From: a virus
Direction: 5' to 3' (one strand)
Length of the DNA: 61,934 nucleotides
Virus record (IMG/VR): IMGVR_UViG_3300031455_000003
Location: 1-61,934 of that record
Below, in pieces: positions 38,056 to 47,414 of this stretch (position 1 is the first letter of the stretch; each line of letters begins with the position of its first letter). Made by a program: the position numbers and the translations under genes. The notes below the pieces were generated by a model, which was given only the letters and a program-made list of their open reading frames with translations, did no database searches and had not been told where the DNA came from.

Positions 38056-40894
38056 TCGAACGGACGCCTACGCGAGGGATGTCGTCAGCGGCAAGATCGT
38101 TGCGGGTGAGTTCGTGCGCCGGGCGGCGGAGCGCCATTTGCGCGACAGGGTCGAGGGGCCGAAGCGCGGCCTCAAGTGGGATCAGGCGGCGGCAGACGAG
38201 GCGATCGACTTCTTTCCAGCGGTGCTGAGCATCACGGAAGGCGTAAAGGTAGGGCAGCCGTTCAGCCTGCTGCCTTGGCATGTGTTCGTGGTCGGCTCGA
38301 TCTATGGCTGGAAGGATCGAGACGGAAACCGGCGGTTTCGGTTCGTTTGGATCGAGACCGGCAAGGGTCAGGCGAAGGCATTGGCGCTTGATACACCGAT
38401 CCCGACGCCGTCCGGGTGGACCACCATGGGCGCGCTGCGCGACGGCGACACGGTGGTCGGCGATGACGGACAGCCTTGCCGGGTAGTTCAGGCGCATCCT
38501 GTCGTCACCGGGCAGGACTGTTACCGGGTTCGTTTTGACGACGGGACCGAGATTGTAGCGAATGCCGGACACCTCTGGCGCACGGAGATGCGGAGGTCCG
38601 GGAACAGTGGACGCGCGGCGACGACTAAAGGCGTCCCCTTGGCGCAGCGTGGGGCGTGGCGGAAGGGCATCAGAACCACGGCGGAAATCGCCGCGACTCT
38701 GACCTACAAGAACGGACGCTACGCCTCGGCCAACCACAGTGTCGGGATGACAGAGCCGCTGAATTTGCCCGACGCGGCCCTTCCCGTTCACCCGTATGTC
38801 CTCGGGGCGTGGCTCGGGGATGGGGATAGCGACGGCGCCCGCATGACGGTCGGAGATGAAGACGCAGCGACGATGACTGACATCTTGTCGGCGTGCGGCG
38901 TGGTCCTGTCTCCGCAAGGCGGTCATCGTTTCCGCTTCGGCCTTCGCTCCGGCAGAAGGTGGGGGGCGCGGGCCGAGAATCTGGGTAGCCGCCTTCGGGG
39001 GCTCGGGCTCTACGGGAACAAGCACATTCCACCCGCCTATCTACGGGCATCGCGGGATCAGCGCCTTGCGGTTTTGCAGGGCCTAATGGACACGGACGGA
39101 ACCATCGGGGTCGATGGCCAGTGCTGTCTCGGCGTCACGAACCGGCGGATCGCAGAGGGCGCATTGGAGATAGCGCTTTCCCTCGGGCTCAAAGCGACGG
39201 TGGGCACGGAGACGGCGCGCCTGAATGGCGTCGATTGCGGTGAGGTCTATAGGGTTCGGTTCTACGCGCCGGAGGCGCTGCCCGTCTTCCGCTTGCCGCG
39301 GAAGCTAGAGCGTCAGAAGGTGCGACACGGACGTCGGCGCCTCTCCGGCGAGAGGCGCATCGTGGCGTGCGAGCCGGTTGAAAGCGTGCCGGTCCGCTGC
39401 ATCACGGTGGATAGCCCGTCGAGCATGTTCCTCGCCGGTCGGGAGATGGTGCCGACACACAACAGCCCGCTGATGGCGGGGCTTGGCATCTATGAGATCG
39501 TAGGGCGCAAGAAGCAGCGCGCCGAGGTCTACGCCATCGGCGAGGACCGCAAGACCGCCAATGTGATGTTTCGGGATGCTGCGGCGATGTGTCGTGCCCC
39601 GATCCCCCGGAAGGGCGGGCTGACGCTGGAGGGCGCCGGCAAGGTCGTCATTCGCGGCTTCGGCGACAACGCGTGGAAGATCGAGCATCCGGGTAGCGGC
39701 TCAAAGTTCGAGCCCGTCGCGAACAGCGATGCGATCTCGGGACCGAAGCCAACGATGGTTCTCGGCGACGAGATCCACGAGATGAAGACGAACAAGGCCA
39801 TCTCGATCTGGCGCGCGGCCATCGCCAAGATGAGCGGCGACCCGATGATGGTGCTTGGAACCAACACGCCGTCCGTCGATCAGCAGGTAGGCACGACCTA
39901 CAGCGAGTATTTCCAGAAGGTGCTGCGCGGTGAGTTCACCGACGACGGCGCGTTCGCCTATATCGCCCGGACGGACAAGACAGACGATCCGTTCAATGAC
40001 GAAAGCTGCTGGATCAAGGCGCTTCCGGCGCTGGGGATCACCTATCCGGTCGAGAACATCCGCAAGGAGGTCCAGACCGCCAAGGGAATGATCTCCACGT
40101 CCCTGACGACGAAGCGGCTATACTTTGGCATTCCGGTTGGGACGGCCGGATTTTGGATCGATGAAACGGCCTGGCTGAAGATCCAGGGCGAAGTCGATGA
40201 GCGGGAGATGAAGGGACGCCGGCTGCATCTGGCGCTGGACCTTTCGCAGAAGAATGACCTCACGGCGCTTTCCGGCTGCTGGGAGGGCGAGCATATCCAC
40301 GTCAAGACGTGGTACTGGACCTGCGAGACGAGGCTCGCCGAGCGCAGCACCGCAAATCAGATTCCCTACCGGGAACTGGCGGAAGCCGGGCTGATCGAGA
40401 TCACGCCTACGCCGATCATCGACTATGAGTTCGTCGCGCTACAGGTGCAACGGCTGTGCCGCGAGCACGACGTGTTCCAGCTCGTGTTCGACCCGTCGTT
40501 CATCGGCGACTTCATGAAGGCGTGCGCAGACATCGGGTTTGATGTCTGGCGCTACGAGGGCGACGATAAGCCTGCAGGGGTCGGCCTGCGCCTGGTGGGG
40601 CACGGTCAAGGCGGCAAGGTCGTTTTCGAGGGCAAGCAGCTGTGCATGCCGGTGTCCATCCGGCATTTCGAGGATCATATCCTGAAGGGCACGGTCACTG
40701 TCGACCGCAGCAGGTTGACAGACATCTGCGCGTCGAACGCCGTCATCCAGGCGGATGCGCAGAAGAACAAGTTCTTCGAGAAGAACAAGTCTCGTGGCCA
40801 CATCGACGGGCTCGTGACGATCGCGATGGCGGTCGGGTCGGCGACTTCCGAGATGGAAGCCAACACGATCGACATCATGGCGATGATCGCCTGA
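37985..40894 (+). CDS. terL: Terminase large subunit interrupted by an intein
   Basis: A 969-residue precursor, 607 residues after splicing. It is the ATP-driven packaging motor and nuclease. The P-loop reads TGKGQAK then S once the intein (residues 132-493) is removed. Walker B is MVLGDEIHE (Asp595, Glu596). The RuvC-like nuclease carries acidic residues in LALDLSQKNDLTA, LVFDPSF and HIDGLVTI. The TTG at 37985 is the only usual start in frame; TerL homologs begin near TDAYARDVVSG, so a non-standard start near 38033 remains possible. Confidence 0.9.
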   Translation: MTRTTKASAFRPRQRQLPTPTSIDRTDAYARDVVSGKIVAGEFVRRAAERHLRDRVEGPKRGLKWDQAAADEAIDFFPAVLSITEGVKVGQPFSLLPWHVFVVGSIYGWKDRDGNRRFRFVWIETGKGQAKALALDTPIPTPSGWTTMGALRDGDTVVGDDGQPCRVVQAHPVVTGQDCYRVRFDDGTEIVANAGHLWRTEMRRSGNSGRAATTKGVPLAQRGAWRKGIRTTAEIAATLTYKNGRYASANHSVGMTEPLNLPDAALPVHPYVLGAWLGDGDSDGARMTVGDEDAATMTDILSACGVVLSPQGGHRFRFGLRSGRRWGARAENLGSRLRGLGLYGNKHIPPAYLRASRDQRLAVLQGLMDTDGTIGVDGQCCLGVTNRRIAEGALEIALSLGLKATVGTETARLNGVDCGEVYRVRFYAPEALPVFRLPRKLERQKVRHGRRRLSGERRIVACEPVESVPVRCITVDSPSSMFLAGREMVPTHNSPLMAGLGIYEIVGRKKQRAEVYAIGEDRKTANVMFRDAAAMCRAPIPRKGGLTLEGAGKVVIRGFGDNAWKIEHPGSGSKFEPVANSDAISGPKPTMVLGDEIHEMKTNKAISIWRAAIAKMSGDPMMVLGTNTPSVDQQVGTTYSEYFQKVLRGEFTDDGAFAYIARTDKTDDPFNDESCWIKALPALGITYPVENIRKEVQTAKGMISTSLTTKRLYFGIPVGTAGFWIDETAWLKIQGEVDEREMKGRRLHLALDLSQKNDLTALSGCWEGEHIHVKTWYWTCETRLAERSTANQIPYRELAEAGLIEITPTPIIDYEFVALQVQRLCREHDVFQLVFDPSFIGDFMKACADIGFDVWRYEGDDKPAGVGLRLVGHGQGGKVVFEGKQLCMPVSIRHFEDHILKGTVTVDRSRLTDICASNAVIQADAQKNKFFEKNKSRGHIDGLVTIAMAVGSATSEMEANTIDIMAMIA
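38378..39463 (+). mobile_element. Class 3 intein with LAGLIDADG homing endonuclease in TerL
   Basis: A 362-residue intein between Lys131 and Ser494. It starts with Ala (ALALDTPIPTPSGW), not Cys or Ser, and carries the Trp-Cys-Thr triplet of class 3: Trp198 in GHLWRTE, Cys472 in VRCITVDSP, Thr491 in PTHN. It ends in His-Asn followed by Ser. Residues about 270-450 hold two LAGLIDADG motifs (VLGAWLGDGDSDG and LQGLMDTDGTI), so the homing endonuclease is probably intact. Splicing is required to rebuild the P-loop. Confidence 0.9.
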
Positions 40895-40915
40895 CACCCG
40901 AAAGGGCCTCTCAAC

Positions 40916-42811
40916 ATGACCACCATTCGCAAGGCCGCGGCATCCGCCGTTGGCCCTGATCTCGAGTTTGTCCTCTCCGACGAGACCGTGGATCGCTACG
41001 GCGACAAGGTCATGGCGACGGGCTGGGTGCTCGCGAATTTCCGCAAGAACGCGATCGCGCTGTTCGGGCACGACAGCCATTTCCCGATCGGCACGTGGAA
41101 GAACGTGCGCGTCGAGGGCGGCAAGCTGCTCGGCAAGCTGGAGTTCGCGGCCGAGGGCACGTCCGCCCGGATCGATGAGCTCCGCAGGCTGGTCGAGCAG
41201 GGCGTCCTGCGTGCGGTCTCGGTGGGTTTTCGCCCGCTCGAAGACGAGCCGATGGACGAGAAGAACCCCTACGCCGGCCGACGCTACACCCGGCAGGAGC
41301 TGGTCGAGTGCAGTGTCGTAAGCGTGCCGGCCAACCCGGCGGCGCTGGCGAAGGCTGCCCAACTCGGAATTTCCGCTGACGTCATCACCTTAGCCTTCGG
41401 CGAGCGCGCCGATGGGGGCGGGGTGACGCGTCACGGCGCTAGCGGCGAGAGCGCCGCCCCCCGAAACGCCCCCAACATGAGGCACACAATGAAGACGCTT
41501 TCCCAGCGCATCGAGGATGCGCAGACCGATCTCGTCGCCAAGCGCGACAAGCTCGTGGAGCTGAATGCCGCGGACGCGCTCGATCTCGACGCGATCGAGG
41601 AACTGAACGCCCAGCTCGACATGCAGGAGCGCGCGCTCGCGGCCATGAAGTCGTCCGAGGCCAAGCTCGCCGGCACGACCACCAGGTCCGGTGAGCTGGC
41701 GGCTCCGCCGACCAACCGCCGGCCGCTGGGGTTCCAGCAGCGCGAGGTCGACGGCTTCGACTTGATCGTTCGGGCGGCCGTCGTCAACGGCGTCGCGATG
41801 TTCGGCGGCAAGTCGATCGACAAGGTGCTCGATGAGCGCTACCCGGGCCATGAGGCGACCGCGATCATCTCGAAGACGGATGCCACCATCGGCACGACCA
41901 GCGTCAGCGGCTGGGCTTCCGAACTGATGCAGACGAGCTACGCCTCGTTCGTGGACGCGCTCCGCGGCCGGTCGATCTACCCGGATCTTCGCCAGCGCGG
42001 CATGTCGCTGTCCTTCGACCAGTCCGGCACCGCCTATATCCCGAGCCTTACCGCTGGTGGGGCCAACGGCTCGTTCTTCGGGGAAGGCGCTCCGATGCGC
42101 GTCGGCCGCATCACCACTGCGGCGACCACGATGACCCCGCGCAAGCTGGGCGTGATCGTGCCGTTTTCGCGCGAGGCGGCGAAGCGCAGCACCCCGAGCC
42201 TCGAGGCGCTGGTCCGCGACGCGATCGTGCGGGACACTGCGGCGATCCTCGATGCGGCCCTTCTCGATGCGACGGCCGAAGACTCGGTGCGGCCCGCGGG
42301 CCTGCTGAACGGCGTGTCGGCAACCGCCAGCGGCTACGGCGGCGGCGACTACATGGCGGTGATCGAGGATATCTCGGCGCTCATGGCGCCGTTCGATGCC
42401 GCAAACGCCTCGGACGGGATCGTGCTCGTCATGCACCCGGCGCAGTCCCGGAAGCTAGCGATGATGGCGGGTCCGGACGGCACCTTCGGGTGGGCCGACA
42501 AGTTCCTGTCGGAGTTCACCGTCGTGCGGTCCACGCACGCCACGGCCGGCCGGTTGATCGCGCTCCGCGTCTCCGATTTCATCACGGCGGCGGGCGACGC
42601 CCCGCAGTTCGAGATGAGCACCCAGGCGACCGTGCACATGGAGGACACCACTCCCTTGGAGATCGTCGAATCCGACTCGCCCGACGTGGTCGCCGCGCCG
42701 GTCCGTTCGTTCTTCCAGACCGACACCATGGGCATTCGCATGGTGATGGACGTGTCGTGGAAGATGCGCCGCTCCGGCGTTATCCGGTGGATCAACAGCA
42801 CGAGCTGGTGA
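40916..42811 (+). CDS. Prohead protease fused to HK97-type major capsid protein
   Basis: A 631-residue protein. Residues 1-150 are a prohead protease (GHDSHFPIGTW with catalytic His, SVGFRPLED, ECSVVSVPANPAA). A linker and coiled-coil delta region (192-250, MKTLSQRIEDAQTDLVAKR) follow. From about 275 comes the HK97 capsid fold (FFGEGAPMRVGRITT, MTPRKLGVIVPFSREA). Internal ATGs at 41477 and 41489 lack any ribosome site, so a fused precursor cut by its own protease is likely. Confidence 0.9.
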   Translation: MTTIRKAAASAVGPDLEFVLSDETVDRYGDKVMATGWVLANFRKNAIALFGHDSHFPIGTWKNVRVEGGKLLGKLEFAAEGTSARIDELRRLVEQGVLRAVSVGFRPLEDEPMDEKNPYAGRRYTRQELVECSVVSVPANPAALAKAAQLGISADVITLAFGERADGGGVTRHGASGESAAPRNAPNMRHTMKTLSQRIEDAQTDLVAKRDKLVELNAADALDLDAIEELNAQLDMQERALAAMKSSEAKLAGTTTRSGELAAPPTNRRPLGFQQREVDGFDLIVRAAVVNGVAMFGGKSIDKVLDERYPGHEATAIISKTDATIGTTSVSGWASELMQTSYASFVDALRGRSIYPDLRQRGMSLSFDQSGTAYIPSLTAGGANGSFFGEGAPMRVGRITTAATTMTPRKLGVIVPFSREAAKRSTPSLEALVRDAIVRDTAAILDAALLDATAEDSVRPAGLLNGVSATASGYGGGDYMAVIEDISALMAPFDAANASDGIVLVMHPAQSRKLAMMAGPDGTFGWADKFLSEFTVVRSTHATAGRLIALRVSDFITAAGDAPQFEMSTQATVHMEDTTPLEIVESDSPDVVAAPVRSFFQTDTMGIRMVMDVSWKMRRSGVIRWINSTSW

Positions 42812-42886
42812 TCCTCCAGCGCGGGGCTTCGGCCCCGCGCAACCCCCTTTCATCTTGTGCGGGATAGTCCGCGGGAGAAGCTCCAG

Positions 42887-43258
42887 ATGGCAGTTCGCCG
42901 TTTCGTCGTTCCCATGACCGTCAATGCTGACGGCGACGGGACTTTCTACACGCCGCCCATCTATGGGCATCTCGTCTCGTTCCGCTACGTGAAGATCGAT
43001 TTCGCGGACGGCATCGACTTCGTTTGCACGCTGGAGGCCACGGGCGAAACGCTCTGGGCAGAGGACAGCGTGGATGCGTCGGCGACGCGCCATCCGCGCG
43101 CGGCGACGCACTCCACGGCGGGCGCGGCCTCGCTCTATGCGGCCGGTGGCGCTGCGGTGAATGGCCGGATCGCCATCGCGGGCGACCGGATCAAGATCGT
43201 CGTGGATGGCGGCGGCGTCTCCAAGAGCGGCACGCTTCACGTGACCGTGGACGGGTGA
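42887..43258 (+). CDS. Putative capsid-associated protein, paralog 1
   Basis: A 123-residue beta-rich protein from the ATG at 42887 after GGGAGAAG. It is paralogous to the next gene: both have YTPxxxG, YVKxDxxxGxDF, ATGE and AVNxRIAxxxDRxKIV. Position after the capsid gene suggests decoration, cement or vertex-associated proteins. Confidence 0.65.
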   Translation: MAVRRFVVPMTVNADGDGTFYTPPIYGHLVSFRYVKIDFADGIDFVCTLEATGETLWAEDSVDASATRHPRAATHSTAGAASLYAAGGAAVNGRIAIAGDRIKIVVDGGGVSKSGTLHVTVDG

Positions 43259-43264
43259 TCTGAC

Positions 43265-43645
43265 ATGGCACGCTCGCGCAAGTTCACCGTCGTCGCAACC
43301 TCGAACGGGTCGCAGGTCGGCACCCACTACACGCCGTGGCTCAGCGGCTTCATCGAGTCGATCCAGTACGTCAAGACCGACTACACCAATGGCGTCGATT
43401 TCGCTGTCACGTCGGACGCTACTGGCGAAGCGATCTGGACCGCCACCGACGCCAACTCGGCCGTGACGGTTCGCCCTCGCGCCGCGACCTGCAACACGTC
43501 CGGCGTCGCGGCGCTGCACGCGGCAGATACCGGCACGGCGGTGAACGACCGCATCGCCCTCAGTCGGGATCGGGTCAAGATCGTGCTGGCGCAGGCCGGC
43601 GCGAACAAGACGGGGACCTTCGTGGTGACCTTGTCCGATGCCTGA
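43265..43645 (+). CDS. Putative capsid-associated protein, paralog 2
   Basis: A 126-residue protein, second of the tandem pair (FIESIQYVKTDYTNGVDF, RPRAATCNTSGVAAL). Probably arose by duplication and may occupy a different capsid site. Function inferred from position. Confidence 0.65.
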   Translation: MARSRKFTVVATSNGSQVGTHYTPWLSGFIESIQYVKTDYTNGVDFAVTSDATGEAIWTATDANSAVTVRPRAATCNTSGVAALHAADTGTAVNDRIALSRDRVKIVLAQAGANKTGTFVVTLSDA

Positions 43646-43892
43646 TCCGGTCTGGTATATCCTGGACGGGGGCGATGTGGCGGATCCGCTTGACGTCGCC
43701 CCCGACGCCTCCGGGATCCTCAAGCACAAGGACGGCCGCGCGGTGGCTTACAAGCCGCACGGCCCCCGCGCGCGCATGGTCTCCGCCGACGAGGCGGAGG
43801 CCTATCGCACCCGCGAGATGCAGGCAGAGCCGCCACTGGCGGCGGAGCCACCCAAGCGGACCTACCGCACGCGCGAAGTGAAGGCGCGCTGA
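43638..43892 (+). CDS. Small hypothetical protein before the portal
   Basis: An 84-residue protein, start MPDPVWYILDGGDVADPL, with a basic C-terminal tail (RTYRTREVKAR). Perhaps a portal-binding or scaffold factor. Overlaps its upstream neighbour by 8 bases. Confidence 0.55.
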   Translation: MPDPVWYILDGGDVADPLDVAPDASGILKHKDGRAVAYKPHGPRARMVSADEAEAYRTREMQAEPPLAAEPPKRTYRTREVKAR

Positions 43893-43894
43893 CT

Positions 43895-45265
43895 TTGGGG
43901 AAGCGGGCCAAGCGGAAGGCCGTCAAAGGCGAGATCGTCAAGGCCGCCGAAGGCGAATATCGTTCCGGCCCCTATGTTCTGGACGACGGCTGGCTTCCGG
44001 CGGGCTCGGCGTGGAATTTCTGGCAGATGGGCCAGAACCCGCGCCCCTACGGCACGCACTCGGCCATGGTCGAGGCTTGCGTTTCGGCCTACGCGCAGAC
44101 GATCGCGATGTGCCCCGGCGACCACTGGCGCTTGCTCGGCAACGGCGGGCGCGAGCGGGTTACGACTTCCGCCCTGTCGCGGATCCTGCGCCGGCCGAAC
44201 GACTACCAGTCGATCAGCGATCTCAAGCTGAACCTAGCGCGCAATCTCTACGAGCACGGCAACGCCTACGCCTATGCGATCCGCAACGACCGCTACGAGA
44301 TCACCGAACTGCACCTGATGCGCCCGAGGCAGTGCGCCTGCTACGTGGGCGATGACGGCTCGATCTTCTACTCGCTCGGCGGGAACGAGATCGTAGATCG
44401 CCGGATCGGCACGACGATGGTCCCGGCTCGGGACGTGCTGCATGTGCGCCTCCACACGCCACGGCATCCCCTGAAGGGCGAGAGCCCCATTCTCGCGGCT
44501 GCGATCGACATTGCGGCGGGCAATGCGGCGATGGAGCAGCAGCTTGCGTTCTTCCGGAACCAGGCCAAGCCCGGCGTGATGTTGGCGACCGACGCCGCCA
44601 TGACCCGAGAGCAGATCAACGAGGCGCGCGAGCGGTTCCGGGACGTGACTACGGGTGAGAATGCAGGCGGGACGCCGGTGCTCGCTCACGGGCTTAAGCC
44701 GATCGTCGTCGCCACGAGCGCACAGGACGCGCAGCTGGCCGAAACGCTCAAGATGAGCGACCAGGCCGTGGCGCTGGCGTTCCGGGTGCCGCTCCAAGTG
44801 TTGGGAATCGGCGGCACGCCCTACGCGTCCACGGAAATGCTCATGCAGTCGTGGGTCAGCACGGGGCTCGGCTTTGCGCTGAACCACATCGAAGAGGCCT
44901 TCGACCGGCTGTTCAACCTGCGCGGCGTCCCAGAGGAATACGTGGAGTTCTCCACAAAATCCCTGCTGCGATCGGCGTTCAAGGATCGCCTGGAGGGGCT
45001 CGCGCGCGGCGTGTTGACGGGCATCTACAGCCCGGACGAGGCGCGGGCCGAGGAAGAGCTCCCCGAGGTCAAGGGCGGCTACGGCGAAGAGCCGCGAGTG
45101 CAGCAACAGGTCGTGCCGTTGAGCGCATGGGAGAAGGGGCAGATCGCCGCTCCTGCCCCCGCTGCTCCGCCGGCCCCGGCTGCGACAGACGAGGGCGAGG
45201 ATGCAGAACGGAATAGCCCAGACGCGATCTTCCGCCGCCTCGATGTCCTCCGCAGCCTACACTGA
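43895..45265 (+). CDS. Portal protein, HK97 family (TTG start)
   Basis: A 456-residue protein. HSAMVEACVSAYAQTIAMCP, then LYEHGNAYAYAIRNDRY, GESPILAAAIDIAAGN and STEMLMQSWVSTGL are typical of HK97-family portals, the dodecamer through which DNA enters. It lies downstream of the capsid gene, unlike the usual terminase-portal-protease-capsid order. The C-terminal 50 residues are Pro/Ala-rich. Confidence 0.9.
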   Translation: MGKRAKRKAVKGEIVKAAEGEYRSGPYVLDDGWLPAGSAWNFWQMGQNPRPYGTHSAMVEACVSAYAQTIAMCPGDHWRLLGNGGRERVTTSALSRILRRPNDYQSISDLKLNLARNLYEHGNAYAYAIRNDRYEITELHLMRPRQCACYVGDDGSIFYSLGGNEIVDRRIGTTMVPARDVLHVRLHTPRHPLKGESPILAAAIDIAAGNAAMEQQLAFFRNQAKPGVMLATDAAMTREQINEARERFRDVTTGENAGGTPVLAHGLKPIVVATSAQDAQLAETLKMSDQAVALAFRVPLQVLGIGGTPYASTEMLMQSWVSTGLGFALNHIEEAFDRLFNLRGVPEEYVEFSTKSLLRSAFKDRLEGLARGVLTGIYSPDEARAEEELPEVKGGYGEEPRVQQQVVPLSAWEKGQIAAPAPAAPPAPAATDEGEDAERNSPDAIFRRLDVLRSLH

Positions 45266-46781
45266 GGCGCTGGAGCGCGCGCTTGCCCGCGTCATCTCGG
45301 ATGCCGAGCGCCAGATGCAGGCTCTGGCGGCCCGCTGCGACGCCACGGTGGCCGCGATGCAGGCCAGAGTGACGGACGCGGAGACGCGGATCCTCGCGGC
45401 GGAGGCCGTTGTTGCTCGCCGTTTGGCGGCGACAGAAGCGGACATAGCGTTGCGCGTAACGGCGCGGCTGGCCGAGATCGAGCCCGTCGACGTCGCGGAG
45501 ACGGTGCGCGGCTTGCTGCCGCCTCCGCCCGAGCCGTTCGACCCATCGCCGCTGATCGATCGGATTGCGGCGGTCGAGGCGCGCGAGATGCCTGCGCCGT
45601 TCGATCCCGAGCCGCTCCGCAGCGAGTTCTATGGCAGCCTTGCCTCCGTCCGGAAAGAGGCAGCCGACGCGCTGGCGGCCATCCCAGAGCCGCAGGAGCC
45701 CGCGCCGCTGCCCGACATCCCCGGGCTGGTGGATGAGGCCGTGCGCGCCGCTGTGGTGGAGCTGACGGTCGAGATAGACGGCCGTAAGGACGCGGCATCC
45801 GCGGAAGTAGAGCGGATGGTTGGCGATGCCGTCGCGCGTGCTGCTGCTGCACTACCGCCGCCTGCACCGGGCAAGGACGCGGATCCCGAGGAAGTGCGGG
45901 CGATGGTGGCCGGCGCTGTGGAGGCGGCTGTGGCGGCTATCCCTGTGCCCAGCGACGGCAAGGACGCGGACATGGATCAGGTCCGCGCGTGGCTTGACGA
46001 GGCAGTTGCTGCGCTGCCTCCACCGAAGGACGGCGAGAGCGTCGACCCCGATACGGTCAAGACGATGGTGGACGAAGCGGTTGCCGCCATTCCTCCCGTC
46101 GATCTTGAGCCGCTGCGCGAGGAAATCGCTGCGGTGAAGTCGGCCATTCCGGTTCTGCCGGAGCCGGCTGACCTGAGCGGCTTCGCCCTGCGGTCGGAAC
46201 TGCCGGTGCTCCCGGAGCAGAAGGACTGGACGCCTGAGATCGAGGCGCTGCGCGAGGAAATCGCCGGCACGCGCACCGAACTCGGCGAACAGGTCGCCAA
46301 GATCGCCGAGCACCGCGGCGTGTTTCCGATCGCGAAGGAATGGGCTGACGCCGTCCACTACGAAGGCGCGGTTGTGCGGCACAACGGCTCGCTCTGGCAG
46401 GCTGTCCGGGACACGGGCAAAGCCCCGGGCGGGGACGATTGGGCATGCCTCGCGGCGGGTGGAGACAAGGGCGACCCAGGTGAGAGCATGATCGCCCGCG
46501 GCACGTTCGACCCGGCCGAAGAATACAGGCGGCTGGACGTGGTGGCCTACGACGGCGGTGGTTGGCTTGCCAGGACGGACAATCCTGGCGCGATCCCCGG
46601 CCCCGGCTGGCAGTCGATCGCCACGCGCGGCGGTCGCGGCAGGCAGGGCGAGAGCATCAAGGGCGATCCCGGCCCGGGCATCGTGGCTGGCGAAGTGTCC
46701 GACCAGGGGCTGGTGACGCTGACCAACGGGGACGGGAGCGAGGTCGAGATCGACCTGTATCCCGTGCTGGTGCGGCGATGA
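45201..46781 (+). CDS. Coiled-coil/collagen-like fibrous protein behind the portal
   Basis: A 526-residue protein overlapping the portal end by 65 bases (start 45243 is an alternative). Residues 15-110 are a coiled coil (EALERALARVISDAERQM). Residues 160-340 hold repeats of the type DEAVAAIPxPxDGKD. From about 375 there are two carbohydrate-binding-like modules (HYEGAVVRHNGSLWQAV, YRRLDVVAYDGGGWLAR) separated by GDKGDPGES collagen-like pieces. It looks like a surface fibre that might decorate the head or neck. Confidence 0.65.
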   Translation: MQNGIAQTRSSAASMSSAAYTEALERALARVISDAERQMQALAARCDATVAAMQARVTDAETRILAAEAVVARRLAATEADIALRVTARLAEIEPVDVAETVRGLLPPPPEPFDPSPLIDRIAAVEAREMPAPFDPEPLRSEFYGSLASVRKEAADALAAIPEPQEPAPLPDIPGLVDEAVRAAVVELTVEIDGRKDAASAEVERMVGDAVARAAAALPPPAPGKDADPEEVRAMVAGAVEAAVAAIPVPSDGKDADMDQVRAWLDEAVAALPPPKDGESVDPDTVKTMVDEAVAAIPPVDLEPLREEIAAVKSAIPVLPEPADLSGFALRSELPVLPEQKDWTPEIEALREEIAGTRTELGEQVAKIAEHRGVFPIAKEWADAVHYEGAVVRHNGSLWQAVRDTGKAPGGDDWACLAAGGDKGDPGESMIARGTFDPAEEYRRLDVVAYDGGGWLARTDNPGAIPGPGWQSIATRGGRGRQGESIKGDPGPGIVAGEVSDQGLVTLTNGDGSEVEIDLYPVLVRR

Positions 46782-47323
46782 GCCTGCGGCGGATCGAAGT
46801 GGCGACCTTGCCGATCTCTGTCGCGGAGGCGCGGGCTAACGGCCGGATCGATGCGGACACGGACGACTCCCTGGTGGAGATCCACATCCGGGCGGCGACG
46901 GCCCATGCCGAGCGGCTGTGCGGCTGCGCGTTCAGCCCGCAAGTGTGGGAACTTGTTCTAGATTCCTTTCCGTCCAAGGAGATCAGCCTCATCATGGGGC
47001 CGGTCTCCGAGGTCGTCTCGATCAAGGCCATCGACCTTGCGGGGGCAGAGCAGACCGTCGATGCCGCTGACTACGTGGTCGATACTGCGTCCCGCGTCGG
47101 CTGGGTCGTCCCGGTCGCATCATGGCCGGCGACGATGGAGACGATCAACGCAGTCGTCGTTCGGTTCATCACAGGAACGATCGAGCCCGATGCAAAGCAA
47201 GCGATCCTGTTGCTGACCGAGCACTACTACGAGAACCGGGCAGACGGCTCGGAGGCGAGCGTCACATCGATCCCGTTCGGGGTGCGCGAGCTCCTGTCGC
47301 TGCATCGCCGCTGGTTCATCTAG
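46778..47323 (+). CDS. Head-tail connector, gp6-like
   Basis: A 181-residue protein from MSLRRIEVATLPIS. VAEARANGRIDADTDDSLVE and HIRAATAHAERLCGCAF match the phage gp6-like connector family that binds under the portal. The C-terminus EHYYENRAD is typical too. ATGA coupling with the gene before. Confidence 0.85.
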   Translation: MSLRRIEVATLPISVAEARANGRIDADTDDSLVEIHIRAATAHAERLCGCAFSPQVWELVLDSFPSKEISLIMGPVSEVVSIKAIDLAGAEQTVDAADYVVDTASRVGWVVPVASWPATMETINAVVVRFITGTIEPDAKQAILLLTEHYYENRADGSEASVTSIPFGVRELLSLHRRWFI

Positions 47324-47414
47324 GCGACCCGCCAACGACTGAAGAAGTCGAGCGCAACTACAGTCATCGCAACCATCCAAACCGCCTACTGGCGGCCGAG
47401 TAGGAGCTAAGCCA

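Noticed and set aside
41477-41491. Separate start for the major capsid protein
   Set aside because: The bases before these ATGs are C-rich and lack any ribosome-binding match, so the fused reading was kept.
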